The notes beneath the pieces were generated by a model. It had not been told where the DNA came from, searched no databases, and saw nothing but the letters and a program-made list of their open reading frames with translations. Both the position numbers and the translations under genes were made by a program. Below are positions 33,611-45,033 of a DNA stretch of 64,000 nt, piece by piece. The DNA is from Gnetum montanum. Taxonomy: Eukaryota; Streptophyta; Gnetopsida; Gnetales; Gnetaceae. Positions within the stretch are counted from its first letter, which is position 1. Every line of letters begins with the position of its first letter. The DNA lies in the NCBI GenBank assembly GCA_015680685.1, contig MNCI01017890.1:642794-706793 (forward strand), given 5' to 3'.

Positions 33611-35208
33611 TGTACTGACCTAAATCATCGGTGTAAGGCTGGAAGGGAAACAAACACTGAGAGATCGTTGGGCAGCCACAGCTGACCCTGCCTTCGCCCG
33701 AGGGTAAGCTGGAAAAGTAAACGAAGGCAGAGTGCCTTGGATGGTTTGCACACAAATCAACCAAGGACTTCCCTGAGCGTAAGCTACGGCTAGCACTGGG
33801 GTTATCGTAAACAGGATGTAAATAGAATGTAAACAACGATATTAAATGTAAACAAAGCGTAGTGAATTATGAAAAAAGCATGAACAAAGTTATATATAAA
33901 AAAGCATAAACAAAACTAAACAATGCAAATGGGAGGCAATGATGAAATTGTATTGTATTGTTTCAAACAGGAATATGCATCGGTCAAAGCGTAGTTGCAC
34001 AAGTGTGGATGGCAAGTCAAATGCCTAGCGCTGGAATGATATGATGCGATGATGTGATGATGAAATGGGATGAACGTGAGAAATACTTGGAAGCCAATAA
34101 TCAGGTTTGCTGAGTGTCCAAGGATTGCAAGTTCTATCCTTTTTCAGAATTGCCAATCTCTCCAATTTTTCAGAATTGCCAATCTCTCCAATTTTTGCCT
34201 CCCTCAATCTTCTTCTTTTGCCCCCTTCTTGCTTCTCTTGCCTCCTCTTATTGCTTCTCTTGCCTCCTTTTGTGTGAATTGATAGGGTATTTATAGGGTT
34301 GGGCTAGGGTTTGGCTAGGATTTTCTTTGACCAGGTTCAATGTATTTTACAACTTGTGGGTCATTCAAGCCCATGAAAATACAAATAATTAGAAAAACAA
34401 GCCCTTAAGTGATAAAACTTTAAAAAGAAAATTTAGAAGGATTAACTTTGGCCCCGGCTCGCTTGAAAAATTATATTTTTTTCTTTTTGTGTTTTAGACC
34501 ATGAGGGATTGACATGCCCACAAATGGGGATTTATAATAAAATGTACAACAAGAGAAATTTGATTGCCCAGCGTGACCTGCAGTGTGACCTGCAATGTGA
34601 CCTTCAAAACTTAAAATTTTGAGCTAAAATCTGGAATTTTTGAAGGCTGGGACCCATAGTTATCAATAGTGGACCCTGAGGATGACTTGCACCCTTGAAA
34701 TCAAGTCATTTTGGCTTAGTTTTGGGGCTCTAAAAGTTGGTGACGTTGATCCTTACGCTGTGCAACGTCTAAAAAAGTAACCCCAGCATCACCAAGTCAA
34801 AATGGCACATGTGAGGCCCAAATCTTAATTTTCTGGAAGCTAGGAGCTATTGGGGACCTTGCTGAAGGTCATGGGGGTTCCTTATGCTGAATTTTGGCCT
34901 ATTTTGTGTCAATTTCGGGGCTCCAAAGGTTGGTGACACTGATCCTTACGCTGTGCAGCATCTAAAATAGTAACCAAAGTGTACTTAGCCAAAACCAAAT
35001 ACTTTGAACCCAAAAGTTTTGATTATGGATGCTAGAAGTCGGTGCAGTCACCTATGGGCCCCAAGGGAACCTTTCCTATTGAATTGTGGACCATCGAGGG
35101 CTGTTTCGGAGGCCTCTAAGTTTGGTCACGCTATACTCATATTGGGCAGCAGCATGACTTAGCTTTATTCTTATCTAAAAGTGCTAGGCCAAAATTAGTG
35201 GTGTTTCA
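33611..35208 (-). mobile_element. 5' LTR of Element II
   Basis: 1598 bp, TGAAACACC... to ...GGTCAGTACA read on the minus strand; TATAAATA at 34295-34288. About 14-15 substitutions against the other LTR in the first 300 bp counted by eye, so the element is not recent. Confidence 0.9.
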
Positions 35209-35213
35209 CTCAT

Positions 35214-35227
35214 AATCAAGTCGTACT
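35214..35227 (-). mobile_element. 14-bp piece of the Element III 3' LTR between two insertions
   Basis: AATCAAGTCGTACT is the LTR text that continues TGCTCAT in the intact 5' LTR (45452 onward). It is all that separates the Element II and Element IV insertion points; its last five bases are Element IV's target duplication. Confidence 0.8.
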
Positions 35228-35935
35228 TGTTGGCACATTTTTACCATTTCATGGAACAGGTGGACTTATTTGCAAATGGTGAGGTACAGAATCCTAATGA
35301 ACTAAAATTGTTCAAGGAGGATTATGTTCTTTCTTGTAAAGAATTCTGCAACAGTTAATTAACCATGAAGTTGGAATAGAAATGAAAATGTTGCTGAATT
35401 GAATGTTTTGAAAATCAAGGGATAATGACATTGCAATTGGGAATGTTGGCATGAGGGTTTATCTAGAGTCAAAAGAAAATGGTGTATCAATTGTAGATAT
35501 CTCTCTAGCTTATGATAGAGTAGCTCTAGTTACTTTTTCTGTAATAAAGTGCAGAGAAGATGAATATGGAATCGGCCTTGATATAACTGGGATTACATTC
35601 GAGGTGCCACAAATTAAAATGTGAGAGTACAACTCCACTTATGCATTCGGTTGTATACGCATACATATATTTATATATCAACCCATGCATCAAATCCATG
35701 GTTATTATCTTTACTACTATGATATAAATAACAATAAAATATAATATTGATTTAAAAAGGGAATTTATGCAACAATTGTTCAAAGTCCTATGAGAATTGA
35801 ACACTTGTCAATTGAAATGGTGGTTATAACCACCACAAAGGCCACTTGTCAACTACAACCTCTTTATCTCCACAATGGCCACTTGTCAACTAAATGGGAC
35901 ACGTGTCAACTGCAACTTGTTTCTCTCCATGGTGA

Positions 35936-36250
35936 ACACTTGGCAACTAAATGAAGACACTTGGCAACTGAATGAAGACACTTGGCAACTGCATGAAGAC
36001 ACTTGGCAACTGCATGAAGACACTTGGCAACTGCATGAAGACACTTGGCAACTGCATGAAGACACTTGGCAACTGCATGAAGACACTTGGCAACTGCATG
36101 AAGACACTTGGCAACTGCATGAAGACACTTGGCAACTGCATGAAGACACTTGGCAACTGCATGAAGACACTTGGCAACTGCATGAAGACACTTGGCAACT
36201 GCATGAAGACACTTGGCAACTGCATGAAGACACTTGGCAACTACATGGGA
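35936..36250 (+). repeat. 21-bp minisatellite, 15 units, in the Element IV promoter region
   Basis: Units begin ACACTTGGCAACTG and repeat every 21 bp from 35936 to 36250. Units 3-14 look identical; the first two and the last differ slightly. Because 21 is divisible by three, several frames on both strands stay open (reading TWQLHED, and CSCQVSS on the other strand); these are not genes. It is flanked on both sides by GACACGTGTC (35898-35907 and 36249-36258), a palindrome containing the CACGTG G-box. Confidence 0.9.
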
Positions 36251-36458
36251 CACGTGTCAGATGCAGCATTTTTATCTCTTTTGTGGTTGAAACCACCCAA
36301 AGTTGTTGTAACTTACCTAACTTGTTGGGCAAGTAACCTCCTAACTTGTTGGCCAAGTAATCTCCTAATTGGTTGGCCAAGTTACTTGGGAGAGAAGTTA
36401 GGTGAGATATTTTTAAGATATTTTTGAAATTGTAACTTCCCTACCTACCTTGGAATCC

Positions 36459-36466
36459 TATAAATA
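36459..36466 (+). promoter_or_regulatory. TATA box of the Element IV LTR
   Basis: CCTATAAATAGGC, about 210 bp after the repeat array; would start transcripts near 36490, giving U3 of about 1.26 kb. Confidence 0.6.
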
Positions 36467-37662
36467 GGCTTCAAGGGTCAAGAAGGATCATCACATCAAG
36501 GAGCATCATCATCACACTTGGAAGATTTGTAAAGAAGATTGTTTGCAAGATGGCTTGCTAGAATAAAGATTTCAGCCTCTTTGTCATGGTCCTGTGAGTT
36601 ATGCATTTCATTTTTGTTTTGTTTTAATTGCTTAGCTAGTGGTTTAGGTAGTATCATTCTTGGCAAGTAATTTTGGGATTTTTAGATTGCTCTTATTGTT
36701 CTTGTTGCCCAATAGGAATTTCTGTTAAAATTTTGCCATAGAAGCGCTTGTGTTCAAAAAGCCTTGAGAGCATTTTAGTAGTAAATTTCGTTATTGTGCA
36801 ACGTTTGGGAACTGCTATTGGATTGTTGGAAGAGAGCCTCTGTTTGTAGTCACGCCGTGGAACAATTTGGTAGTCGAGAGGGTTCAGAAAATCTTTGGTA
36901 TTTTGATGGGACCAGAATAGCTTCTTTTTATCTTTAGAGTGATTTTCCGTGTTATTTCAATCAGAAATTGTCAAGTCTTTTAAAGGTTCTGTTTAAATGC
37001 AATCGTTGACATCTACTGTCTAGCCAAAATGGAGTCTCGTACATGGTAGTTTACGCAGCAATTTTTGGTAGTACAGTAGGATTGTCTTGAAGATATTGCT
37101 TGTTTGAGTCTTGGAAGTTTGAACAATTCATAGATATTGAATTTGGAATAGCTTTATTGCGAAGTGTTTACTCGTGTCATTTTACCTTGTTTAAATATTT
37201 GAGGTCCACACAAATCTGCTTTCTTTTCTTTCTGTCTATTTCCTTTGAATCTTGCTCTATTTCTAGTTTTCTTGTGGAACTATATATCTCTCTCTGGGGA
37301 AAATTAGGAGTAGATTTGCGGAGTTGTGCTCAAATGTTTATGCAAAATTTTACTTGTTACAAGCAGGTATTATAGGGACCGCATAGACTAGGTAGTTTGA
37401 ACAAAATAGGAAACTCTCAATAACTCACAGTACTTGATAAAGTTGGCTGAATCTCTTAAAGTAAGTCATTTGTATTTCACACACACGCAATCGTTACATT
37501 GCACACAACCGCACGCCGCAACAACACACACACATACTCACATTAACTACTGAGTTATTTGGAGGTATCTGGGCCTTGGTGTTGCCAGAGACCAGCAGGC
37601 ACCTAAATCTTGTTCGAGGACACTCGTTGGCGGTCGCGTCCCAAACGGTCGCCAACAGTACT

Positions 37663-38037
37663 CATTCTGTGTTTTAACATGAGATAAGGGTGAGAAGATA
37701 TTAACTAGGAAAGCAGTAAATAACAATTAATTAAATGATTAATCTAAGTGGATGCTGCAATGATGAAGTAATCTCGATCTTTATTTCCGGTCATGTGCGT
37801 GTCCAAGTATGTTACACTCGAATAAATGATGTTGTACAATTACAATCATCACACTGTGAGCATACATGGAGAGAAAAAGGGTTGAGAGAAAGAAATTGAA
37901 ATGCTTAAACTAAAATTGAATAACTAATGATCTATTGATGATTTCTAACTCATCTTTCTACCTCTTATTTATAGATGAGGAGATAGGCCATGATATCGCG
38001 TATGCGATATTGCCGTCGTCCAAATGACAACTCATCA
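37663..38037 (-). mobile_element. 3' LTR of Element III, U3 and TATA part
   Basis: Starts TGATGAG on the minus strand at 38037, with TATAAATA at 37973-37966 and GCGATATTG / GCGATATCATG words upstream of it. It stops at 37663, where Element IV inserted; the LTR continues at 35227-35214 and 18545-18132. Confidence 0.85.
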
Positions 38038-38055
38038 TACCCCCACGACTGAATG
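38038..38055 (-). other. Polypurine tract of Element III
   Basis: Minus strand CATTCAGTCGTGGGGGTA immediately before the 3' LTR start TGATGAG. Element I has CATTCAGTCATGGGGGTA in the same place (29559-29576). Confidence 0.7.
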
Positions 38056-38204
38056 AAAACTCGTCCTTGAGTTACAGTGATTACATAGTGGATAGGTATG
38101 GGATTATTGGATGGTGAAAATGAGATTATGCTGTAGTATGAAATGAAAACAAAACAAAGACACAACACAAAGAATGTGCTACAACTACAAAAATTTTGGA
38201 ACTC

Positions 38205-40989
38205 ATGTAGTTCCTGGTAGCAGTTGCTCCTCCATTAGTGCTCTCCCTTTGTCTTGTGCTCTAAGATTTGAGACTTGATGGCATTGAAGTATGCCCTAGA
38301 GCTTCTCCTCTTTAGTCCAAGGGTCTTGTGCCATCTATGCTAATGTTTCTAGGTTTAACGGAGTCGACACTTTCCACGAATAGGGTAGTTTCAGAAACAT
38401 TTGATTGGCCTTGACATAATAGGCTGCAAATACCCGTTGTTCCTCTTCATAGGTTTTGGCTTTATCTTTGTATTCTTGGAAATCTACTAGCCGTCAAGCC
38501 AAATCTACTGTGACACCTTTTTGACCTTGGTAGTTTGCCTTTACCACCTTAAGTTTAGAATTTGTCACCTCTAGTTTTTCCAACAACTTCTTACATTCTG
38601 CAAATTTTGCTTTATATTTAACATAGGTGGTTACTACCTACTACTTGAGCTCTGCCCTTGGGTACCCTGCTATTAACATGGCAAGGTTGGCATACCACAG
38701 GTTTGCCAACTCCATGTATTCTATCAAATCCTGAATCTGCAGGTCCCGGTTCTTAACTTCCGCTTGGTGGGCGAAGGCATATGTGTCCAATATGGCCCGC
38801 CAGTCAATGTGTTGAGCACTGATAGCATTGATGTGGGCCTTGGCCATATGGATCTCCTTCTCAAGGATTTATTTGTACATCCCCACCTGATCTCAAAAGT
38901 GCTCCTTCAACTTTTCATGTCTTTTAGCCTCGTTTTGCCACGTGCTTATTTCAATAGCTGTCTTTTGGTGAATTGTGTGTACCTCATCCATTGAGAGGGT
39001 TCTATTCTCCTTGGCTAAATGACTAATGTCTTGGTTGACCTAGATGAATTGTTTTCACAATTGATGAAAGTGTTCCTTGAGAACATTCTTTTGCTTTTCC
39101 ATGGTGGTCAACCAAAGGTTGTTGGCAGGAAGCTGTTTATTTTCCTCCTGTAAGATGTTGAGTGCTTTAAGATGCACATAAGTTTGCACCTGTGTTACAG
39201 AGGCATCCCAAACAGCCTTCTCTTTTTCATCAACCATGTTTTTATTCTCTGTGATTAGCTTGGTTAGTTGCTCAGTTCTGAAATTATCTAGTTGGTCTGT
39301 GGGAACAAATTGTAGAGGGTCCCACTGTGTTGCTTGTAGGGCCACGAGCTACTCTTGTAATTTCTACACTTCAACTTCAGCATGCTTGACCCTCACTTCT
39401 ATTAAGACCAGCTTCCCCTTTGTGGAAATGAGGTCTGACTGAATTACCGTAACATCATGAGGAATGTCAAACAGGGACATCATTATTTTCCCTATTTGGA
39501 GCAATCGATCAAGTGCATCCTCATATTCCATAGGAGTGATTGAGGTTTTGGCCAAATTTTGAGCATCCCATGCTCCTGTGAGAACTGCCGGTGGCATAAC
39601 AATTACATTAAATGATTCTTTAATGTGGTCTGCGACCACTTTTGTAGCTCCCATGGCACCCTAGTGTTGAATGACCACCACGGTGGCCCCTTTACCAGTT
39701 TCTAATTGCACTTGGAAAGATGCCGCATTTCCTGAGATCTATTATGACCATCTACTTTCTTCTCCTCCTGTGTGAATACACTTCATCCCTTGTGCAATCC
39801 AAAGAAATAGTAGGTTGAATGGCATCATCAATAACACAGAAGATGTTTGCGTCATCACGACTTCCCCAATTGACTGTCTCAACGATGGCTTGAGATGGCT
39901 CATCGATTGTCTGTAGTCTTGCGATGGTGGTAGTTGATCCTAGCCTGTGCTGGGCCCTGCTTCCTATTGTTGGCTAGGACTAATGCTTGGAGGTTGGATG
40001 GGTCATGCACGTTGAGTTGTAGTTGGTCTAGCCATCTGTTCTTCTTCTTCTTCTAGTCCCAACATCTTGCCAGTGATTTTCCTTGGAGCTGGCAACTTTA
40101 ACAATTCAGCATATGAAGTAGTTTTGGCTTTTCGGAGGACATCATTGGTGTATCCCCAAATACCAGCATGTCAGCAAAGCTTTTTGATAAGACAAGGGAA
40201 AGGCAGGGCCATCTTCCCTATCTTCCATTCCTTGAACCTCCTTAGGATCTCTGTTAAATATAGATGGGGTAGGTTAGCGTTAACCTTTCCCATCAGCACT
40301 GCACATCCTCTAGCAACATACGTTGATACTCTTTTTAAGCCATTCTTGGGGAAGAGATGATATGTTCTAATTTTGAAGTAAATCCTCTCTTCTATCGTCA
40401 ATTCACCAAATGTTTTATCTCTGCCATAAGCCCTTTCCAACCAATCCCGTCACACATCGAGGTCTGAACGGGTGGATAACTGAGCAACTTTGGGCCTTAT
40501 ATTCAAAAGGTTTAATACTTCTGAAATGGCCTGCATGGAGAAATCAATTGTTACACCACAAATGTTGATGGTGGTGCCTTGCTCCCTATTGTGCCAAAAT
40601 TGGTACGTCTCTCCTAGGTTTCAAGCACCACTTTCAAAGAGGGTAGGCCATAAGGGAGATCCTTTGAGATGATCCCTAATAGCCTTAGGAGAAAACTATG
40701 CAAAAGATTTGAAGTTCAATTCCACAATCACCATAGAGAATGTGGACTTTTCATGGATGGCCTGAACACAATCTTGGGGTAATGTGAGATGTTGTCCCTA
40801 TTCAAGCGCTATAGTAGCTCCTCTTTCTGCCTACCTGGACTATATGGTAGGAGGGTCCTCTTGATGAATATTGAATGATTACTCCTCTTGTTCTGTATGT
40901 TGTCTGGCAGGATCTTATCTTCCACCTCTCCGAGATCATTTGCTTCCACCTTGAGTAGGACCTTCTTGTTGTCCACATTTCGGGGCCAT
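38205..40989 (-). pseudogene. ORF2 of Element III: plant transposon-associated protein with coiled-coil tail
   Basis: Starts MAPKCGQQEG at 40989 and is broken by scattered stops. The N-terminal part matches, by pattern, the plant 'putative plant transposon protein' family (the type catalogued as PF20167): QFWHNREQGTTINICGVTID, then YFKIRTYHLFPKNG, NANLPHLYLTEILRRF and ALPFPCLIKKLC in order. The C-terminal half (about 39650-38641) is rich in charged heptads (EKEKAVWDASVTQVQT, KQKNVLKEHF) and is probably coiled coil. Function of this family is unknown. It occupies the pol position, and no DD catalytic or RT motif is present. Colinear with Element V ORF2. Confidence 0.65.
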
Positions 40990-41162
40990 CTACAATCACA
41001 CGGGGCCAAGCGTTAGTAAGGTTGTTTTTGAAATTAAGTTATACCTTATTTCTTGCCTTAATTAATTAATTTTTTTTATCTTCCTGTGATCTTGCCCAAA
41101 AGATTGTAATAATGAGTCCATTTTACTTAGGTGTTTTTTTCAATTTTAGATTCTCGGTATAC
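40990..41162 (-). other. Candidate intron before ORF2 of Element III
   Basis: On the minus strand CCCTAG|GTATACC could be a donor (GT at 41162-41161). TACTAAC, a perfect branch-point consensus, is at 41018-41012, and GATTGTAG ends at 40990, right before the ORF2 ATG (40989). Length 173 nt. Element V has the same three signals in the same places (167 nt). Confidence 0.45.
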
Positions 41163-41399
41163 CTAGGGATTAAATGATTTTTGGGTGTAATTATTCTAAG
41201 TGTTATAGCTAATTACCCTAGATGATGTTCTTTGGGTGATGATAAATTCCAAAAAAGTTAGGTGCTTTTCGGAAGATGTCCCTTTTCAGCAGATGTCCCT
41301 CCCCCACGACTAAGCTAAACACATTGGGTTCAAGTAGGTTCAGACAGGATTAAAATCGGAGTACCAGCGAGCGATATAGAGGTTGAAAAGCAAAGGTGT

Positions 41400-41560
41400 C
41401 ACACTCACAAGTCATAGAGAAAAATTTGAAAAACTCTCCTGTGTGAATTGCAAGAAATGATGCTAAGTGTTGTGGGGGGGGGGGGGGTCGCCTATTTATA
41501 GGTTTTGAGCAACACGATATCGGTGTTTTAGGCCCAAGGGAAAAATCAAATTTTTAGGGT
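41400..41560 (-). promoter_or_regulatory. Internal promoter-like block of Element III
   Basis: On the minus strand: a CGATATCG-like palindrome (ACACCGATATCGTG, about 41525-41512), then TATAAATA at 41500-41493, then a run of 14 C (41487-41474), then ACAACACTTAGCATCAT. The same order is found in Element V at 54850-54990. It lies between gag and ORF2, about 500 bp before the ORF2 ATG. It is promoter-like by composition; transcription is not shown. Confidence 0.45.
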
Positions 41561-42056
41561 TTTTTGGAAAATAAAATATGAAAGCAAGGACATGTGGCAC
41601 ATGTTAAAGGTTGTTAGGGTAATTTCATTAATTCGAAAGGCACAATAAATTATGATGGTGTGGACTTTATCAATAAAACCTCAGATGGGAGAAAAAGGCT
41701 ATGTAATGGTACATAGGAACATTGAAATTTAGAGGGATAATAGTAGGGAAAGAACATCATGAAAAATTATGCTCAAGGTAAGAAATGGTGTGTGTGAGCT
41801 ATGTCATAAGTGAAGATTACAGAAGATTACACACGTGGGTCCTCCCCAAAGTAGGTTCCAACCTATAATGCCCTTGTGTAACCACACTTAAAGTGTCTGT
41901 GGGCACTAGAAGGGTTAAATGTAATCCGCACCGACTCTACAAAACACACACATGTAAATATCACCGGAATGAGATAAGAATTCTATGTTACACATGACAT
42001 GAGCTACAATTACACAAATAGTGAGATGAGACGAGATATAGAAGGGATCGTAGAGA

Positions 42057-42401
42057 TTGGGACATGAGGTAACTGACCCAGAGCATAGTGAATCCTATGT
42101 GAAAAGCATGATTAACGTGTCATTAACCTGTCATTCCAAGATCAGGACCAAGTCCATTCCTCTAATAAGTGACATCACATTATTTCATCCCATGATGAGC
42201 AACTATGAGAGTACCATAACAACAAGTCATACAATCACTTGGTGTTTTGTTCAATGGAGGAGTGATTTTTGTTTTGTGGCACTTCCTTTTCTTTTTTTTT
42301 CTTTTCTCTTTTTGAATACTGAATCTAGAGAAGTCGCCAACCATCAGGCATGGGTGCATGTCTTTCTAGTGGGACCCCCTAGAATAGCATTGGATTTTTG
42401 A
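42057..42401 (+). other. Antisense ORF in the gag-ORF2 spacer of Element III
   Basis: A 114-codon frame opposite to the element. Its counterpart in Element V (minus, about 54253-53902) keeps the stretches MINVSLTCHSKIRTKS / MIKVSLTHHSKIKTKS and ESREVANHQAWVHVF / ESREVNNLQAWVHVF, but a frameshift lies at a T-run. Antisense ORFs are known in some plant gypsy elements (Grande, for example). Conservation here may simply reflect common descent of the DNA. Confidence 0.3.
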
Positions 42402-42886
42402 GTGCCCTTTTGATTACTCTTACTTCCATTTTTTGTTAGATCTACAAGGATCTTAGTACAACCACATTGCATGATAACTCCCACAGACGTCACCAAATAG
42501 AATCCACAAGTCCCCTTGATGTTGCACCCTAATCATTTCCTCTTGGTCCATCCTTCTTCATTCTGGGTACAATGAACACAAAATTAATTTTAAGGTTTAA
42601 AAATGTTAAGAATATCACTGTACCCCTGAATAGAACCTCTTATTTGTAGAGTGGATGAGTGGGTGTAATGCGCTCACTATCCAAATAATTGACCACCTAC
42701 GACTCAACAACATAAAACACACCTCAACCAATGATTCACATGCGTGTTTTATTCATAGACGAGATTACTTATAAAAAAATGTAAAAGGACAAAAAGACAA
42801 AAAGATAAAAAGATAAAACAAGAAATTTGAAAAATTGAAAAACTAGAAAAAAAAGTTGTAAAATCAAAGAAAATAAAAAATGGTTA

Positions 42887-44893
42887 TTAATCCTGCTTGT
42901 TATTATGATGGGGGATATCCCCCATAACTAAACAATTGAGGATGGAAAGGATTAATAAATGGAAGTTGAGGATCCTTGCATGTTGGAAGTATTGGAACTT
43001 GGCCGTACTTACCCCATCGGGGTTCACACACTTGATTGTAGTAAGCATAGTGGGGCAATTTATACAATGTAGTTCCCGGATAACGAGTTGACCACTATGA
43101 TATTTAGGATTGTTAGATGATATGCAAGGATCAGGATGTTGCCTTCCATGACTGTGTTCATTGGGCCGTATGGTTGTTGGAGTGTTAGTTGGTGGCCTTA
43201 ATGAAGTTACATGAGGCATTGGGTTCGAAGATAAGGGTGCACCACAATGTTGGACTTGTGCTGAGTTAGAGGATGTAGTGGCCTTGGAATTATGTTGTCC
43301 CTTATTAGGATCATTTCTAAAGAAGGGACACTTTTGATGTTGAGGAGGCCTCTCACTATTATTGGTAGTAGTAGCACAAGTAACATTCATGGGTTGTTGA
43401 TGTGGTGCAGATACCTTAGGAACAGTTGGTGGCGATGTATAAGGAGGGAAAGGATGAGAATGTTGAAAGTTAGGAGGAGTATAAGGTGCATAAGGTGGTG
43501 GTTGTGTTGAAGACATGGGCTAATAGTATTGAGGATAATAATAATAATGTGGTGAGATAGAGTATGCTAACCCAGTTGGGGAAACAGGATGTTGAACTAG
43601 ATAAGTGTTTGGGTTCGAATGATATGAAGGGTATCTCCAGTTTAGGGGTGGTCTCCCCCATGACTGGGATTGTTGCCACTGTGATTAAACACAGTATCTC
43701 TGTACGAACTCTAGATGTAACATGTTTTCCCAATGCTAATATAAATGTAACAATATTGGACATTGGCCCTTGGGGTGATCGTACAGGTATATGTTGCATT
43801 CATACATATGATTGGCGGTTGAGCTCTTATTTTCCTTTTCCCTTCTTTTTAATTGTCTAATGTTTTGTCATGCTTCTTGGGTTGTCAAAACCTTATCTCC
43901 AATAATATCCATAAATTCTCCACACTTTTTATTTGTCCATTCCAACATCTTATTGATCTTTGCCTCGACTTCATCTAATGATTTTTGTATTGGCAAAGAT
44001 GGTTCTTTCTCCTTGTGATAAGTTGATTTCTCCTTTTTAAGATTATGGACCTTTGTTAAGTTGAGATTTTGGTCCCATTGATGTTTGTCAACACTCTCCC
44101 ATCTAGCCATTTCTCCTTCTTCTTTTGCTACTTGCTTGATAAGCTCTTGGACTTGATGGGTTCGTAGTTCGTATAGTTGACCTTGGGCATACATTCCTAA
44201 GATCTTTCTTGTTTCATTACATATCCCATCAATGATATGGTACATTAGCCTTTCCTTGGAAAGCCCATGGCTTGGATAGTTTTTTAACAATGCATAATAT
44301 TTTTCTAAGGCCATGTCCAAGGGTTCATGTTGTGCTTGTTTCCACTCTTGGATTTGTTTCCTCAAGGCTAACACTCTTGCGTAGGTTTGATATTTTTTGT
44401 TAAAGACTTCTACCATCATTAACCAACGTCATATTGAATTTGATTTTAATGATCTATACCATACTTTTGCTTGGTCAATGAACGTCATGGGAAAGAGCTT
44501 AAGTTTTTGCCACCTGTTATCAATGTTATTCCATGTGTAGGCATCGTAGAAGACTTGTAAATGTTGATGCAGATCTAAGTCATAGCCTCTTGAGAAATTA
44601 GGGAAGTTGTTTAAATTGAGCCAGGGTAGATGGCTTTCTTTACGATGCCTACGTGAGATTCAAATAGTCTCTTGTATTTGCGTTAGGCTTGTAGTAGCCA
44701 GTATGGGTTGATAATCATCGGGTAAGTTATGCTTTCATGCATTGGGATGACTTTGCTTTTGTTCATGTTTATAAGAAACCCCCACTTTAGGTTGTGTACT
44801 CAAATCTTCATCGTCATATAGTTCGTTGGTTCTCCAATGAGCTTCCTCACTAAATGTGGCATTATCATGATCTTGTAGGAGAGGCATGGTCAT
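42887..44893 (-). pseudogene. gag of Element III
   Basis: From ATG 44893 (MTMPLLQDHDNATFSEE) to about 42887, broken by several stops. The best conserved part, 44419-43868, is a Ty3/gypsy capsid domain: FNKKYQTYARV, HEPLDMALEKYYALLKNYP, ERLMYHIIDG and GQLYELRTHQVQELI. It is followed by a charged region and a Pro-rich tail (PPPYAPYTPP). The gag protein forms the particle that packages element RNA. No zinc knuckle and no protease is visible, unlike typical autonomous gag-pol. Colinear with the gag of Element V at 51506-53486. Confidence 0.8.
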
Positions 44894-45014
44894 GAAGTTG
44901 TGTGTAAATTTATGTGTGACTTTTTATAATTATATATATTTTTTCTAAAAGATATATCGTTAAGTCCTTTACAATGACCTTATATGATATAACTAATCTA
45001 GATAACTAGCACCG

Positions 45015-45032
45015 TCCCTGGCAATGACGCCA
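45015..45032 (-). other. Primer-binding site of Element III (tRNA-Asp type)
   Basis: TGGCGTCATTGCCAGGGA directly after the 5' LTR. The complement of the plant tRNA-Asp 3' end is TGGCGCCGTTGCCGGGG, so only a few positions differ. Athila-type gypsy elements use this primer. Confidence 0.75.
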
Positions 45033-45033
45033 A

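Larger units (their letters stand above)
18546..35208 (-). mobile_element. Element II: LTR retrotransposon with gag and protease only, split by Element I
   Basis: LTRs of 1597 and 1598 bp (18546-20142 and 33611-35208) are in direct orientation with TG...CA ends, flanked by CTCAT on both sides. Without Element I it is about 9.4 kb. Minus-strand order: 5' LTR, tRNA-Asn-type PBS, gag, protease, 27-bp and 37-bp tandem repeats, untranslated region, polypurine tract, 3' LTR. RT, RNase H and integrase are absent, so it would depend on a partner for enzymes. It inserted in the 3' LTR of Element III. Confidence 0.9.
35228..37657 (+). mobile_element. Element IV: solo LTR of about 2.4 kb with a minisatellite
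   Basis: Begins TGTTGGC and ends GCCAACA, flanked by GTACT on both sides (35223-35227 and 37658-37662). A TATA box sits at 36459-36466 (CCTATAAATAGGC), after a 21-bp repeat array. No ORF other than repeat by-products. TG...CA ends, a 5-bp duplication and a single TATA fit a solo LTR left by LTR-LTR recombination. A DNA transposon is less likely: termini are short and no transposase is seen. Confidence 0.7.

Noticed and set aside
35936-36250. CRISPR-like direct repeats
   Set aside because: The units are contiguous with no unique spacers, and the genome is a plant.
35875-36427. Several long overlapping ORFs on both strands (up to 164 codons)
   Set aside because: They are produced by the 21-bp repeat, whose length is a multiple of three; the peptides are pure repeats and the region is an LTR promoter.
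35228-37657. DNA transposon with terminal inverted repeats TGTTGGC/GCCAACA
   Set aside because: TG...CA ends, a 5-bp duplication, a TATA box and no transposase fit a solo LTR better; hAT elements make 8-bp duplications and CACTA elements 3-bp ones.
41474-41487. The long G/C homopolymer as a sequencing artefact
   Set aside because: A C-tract also lies at the same place after the TATA box in Element V, so a tract exists; only its exact length is doubtful.
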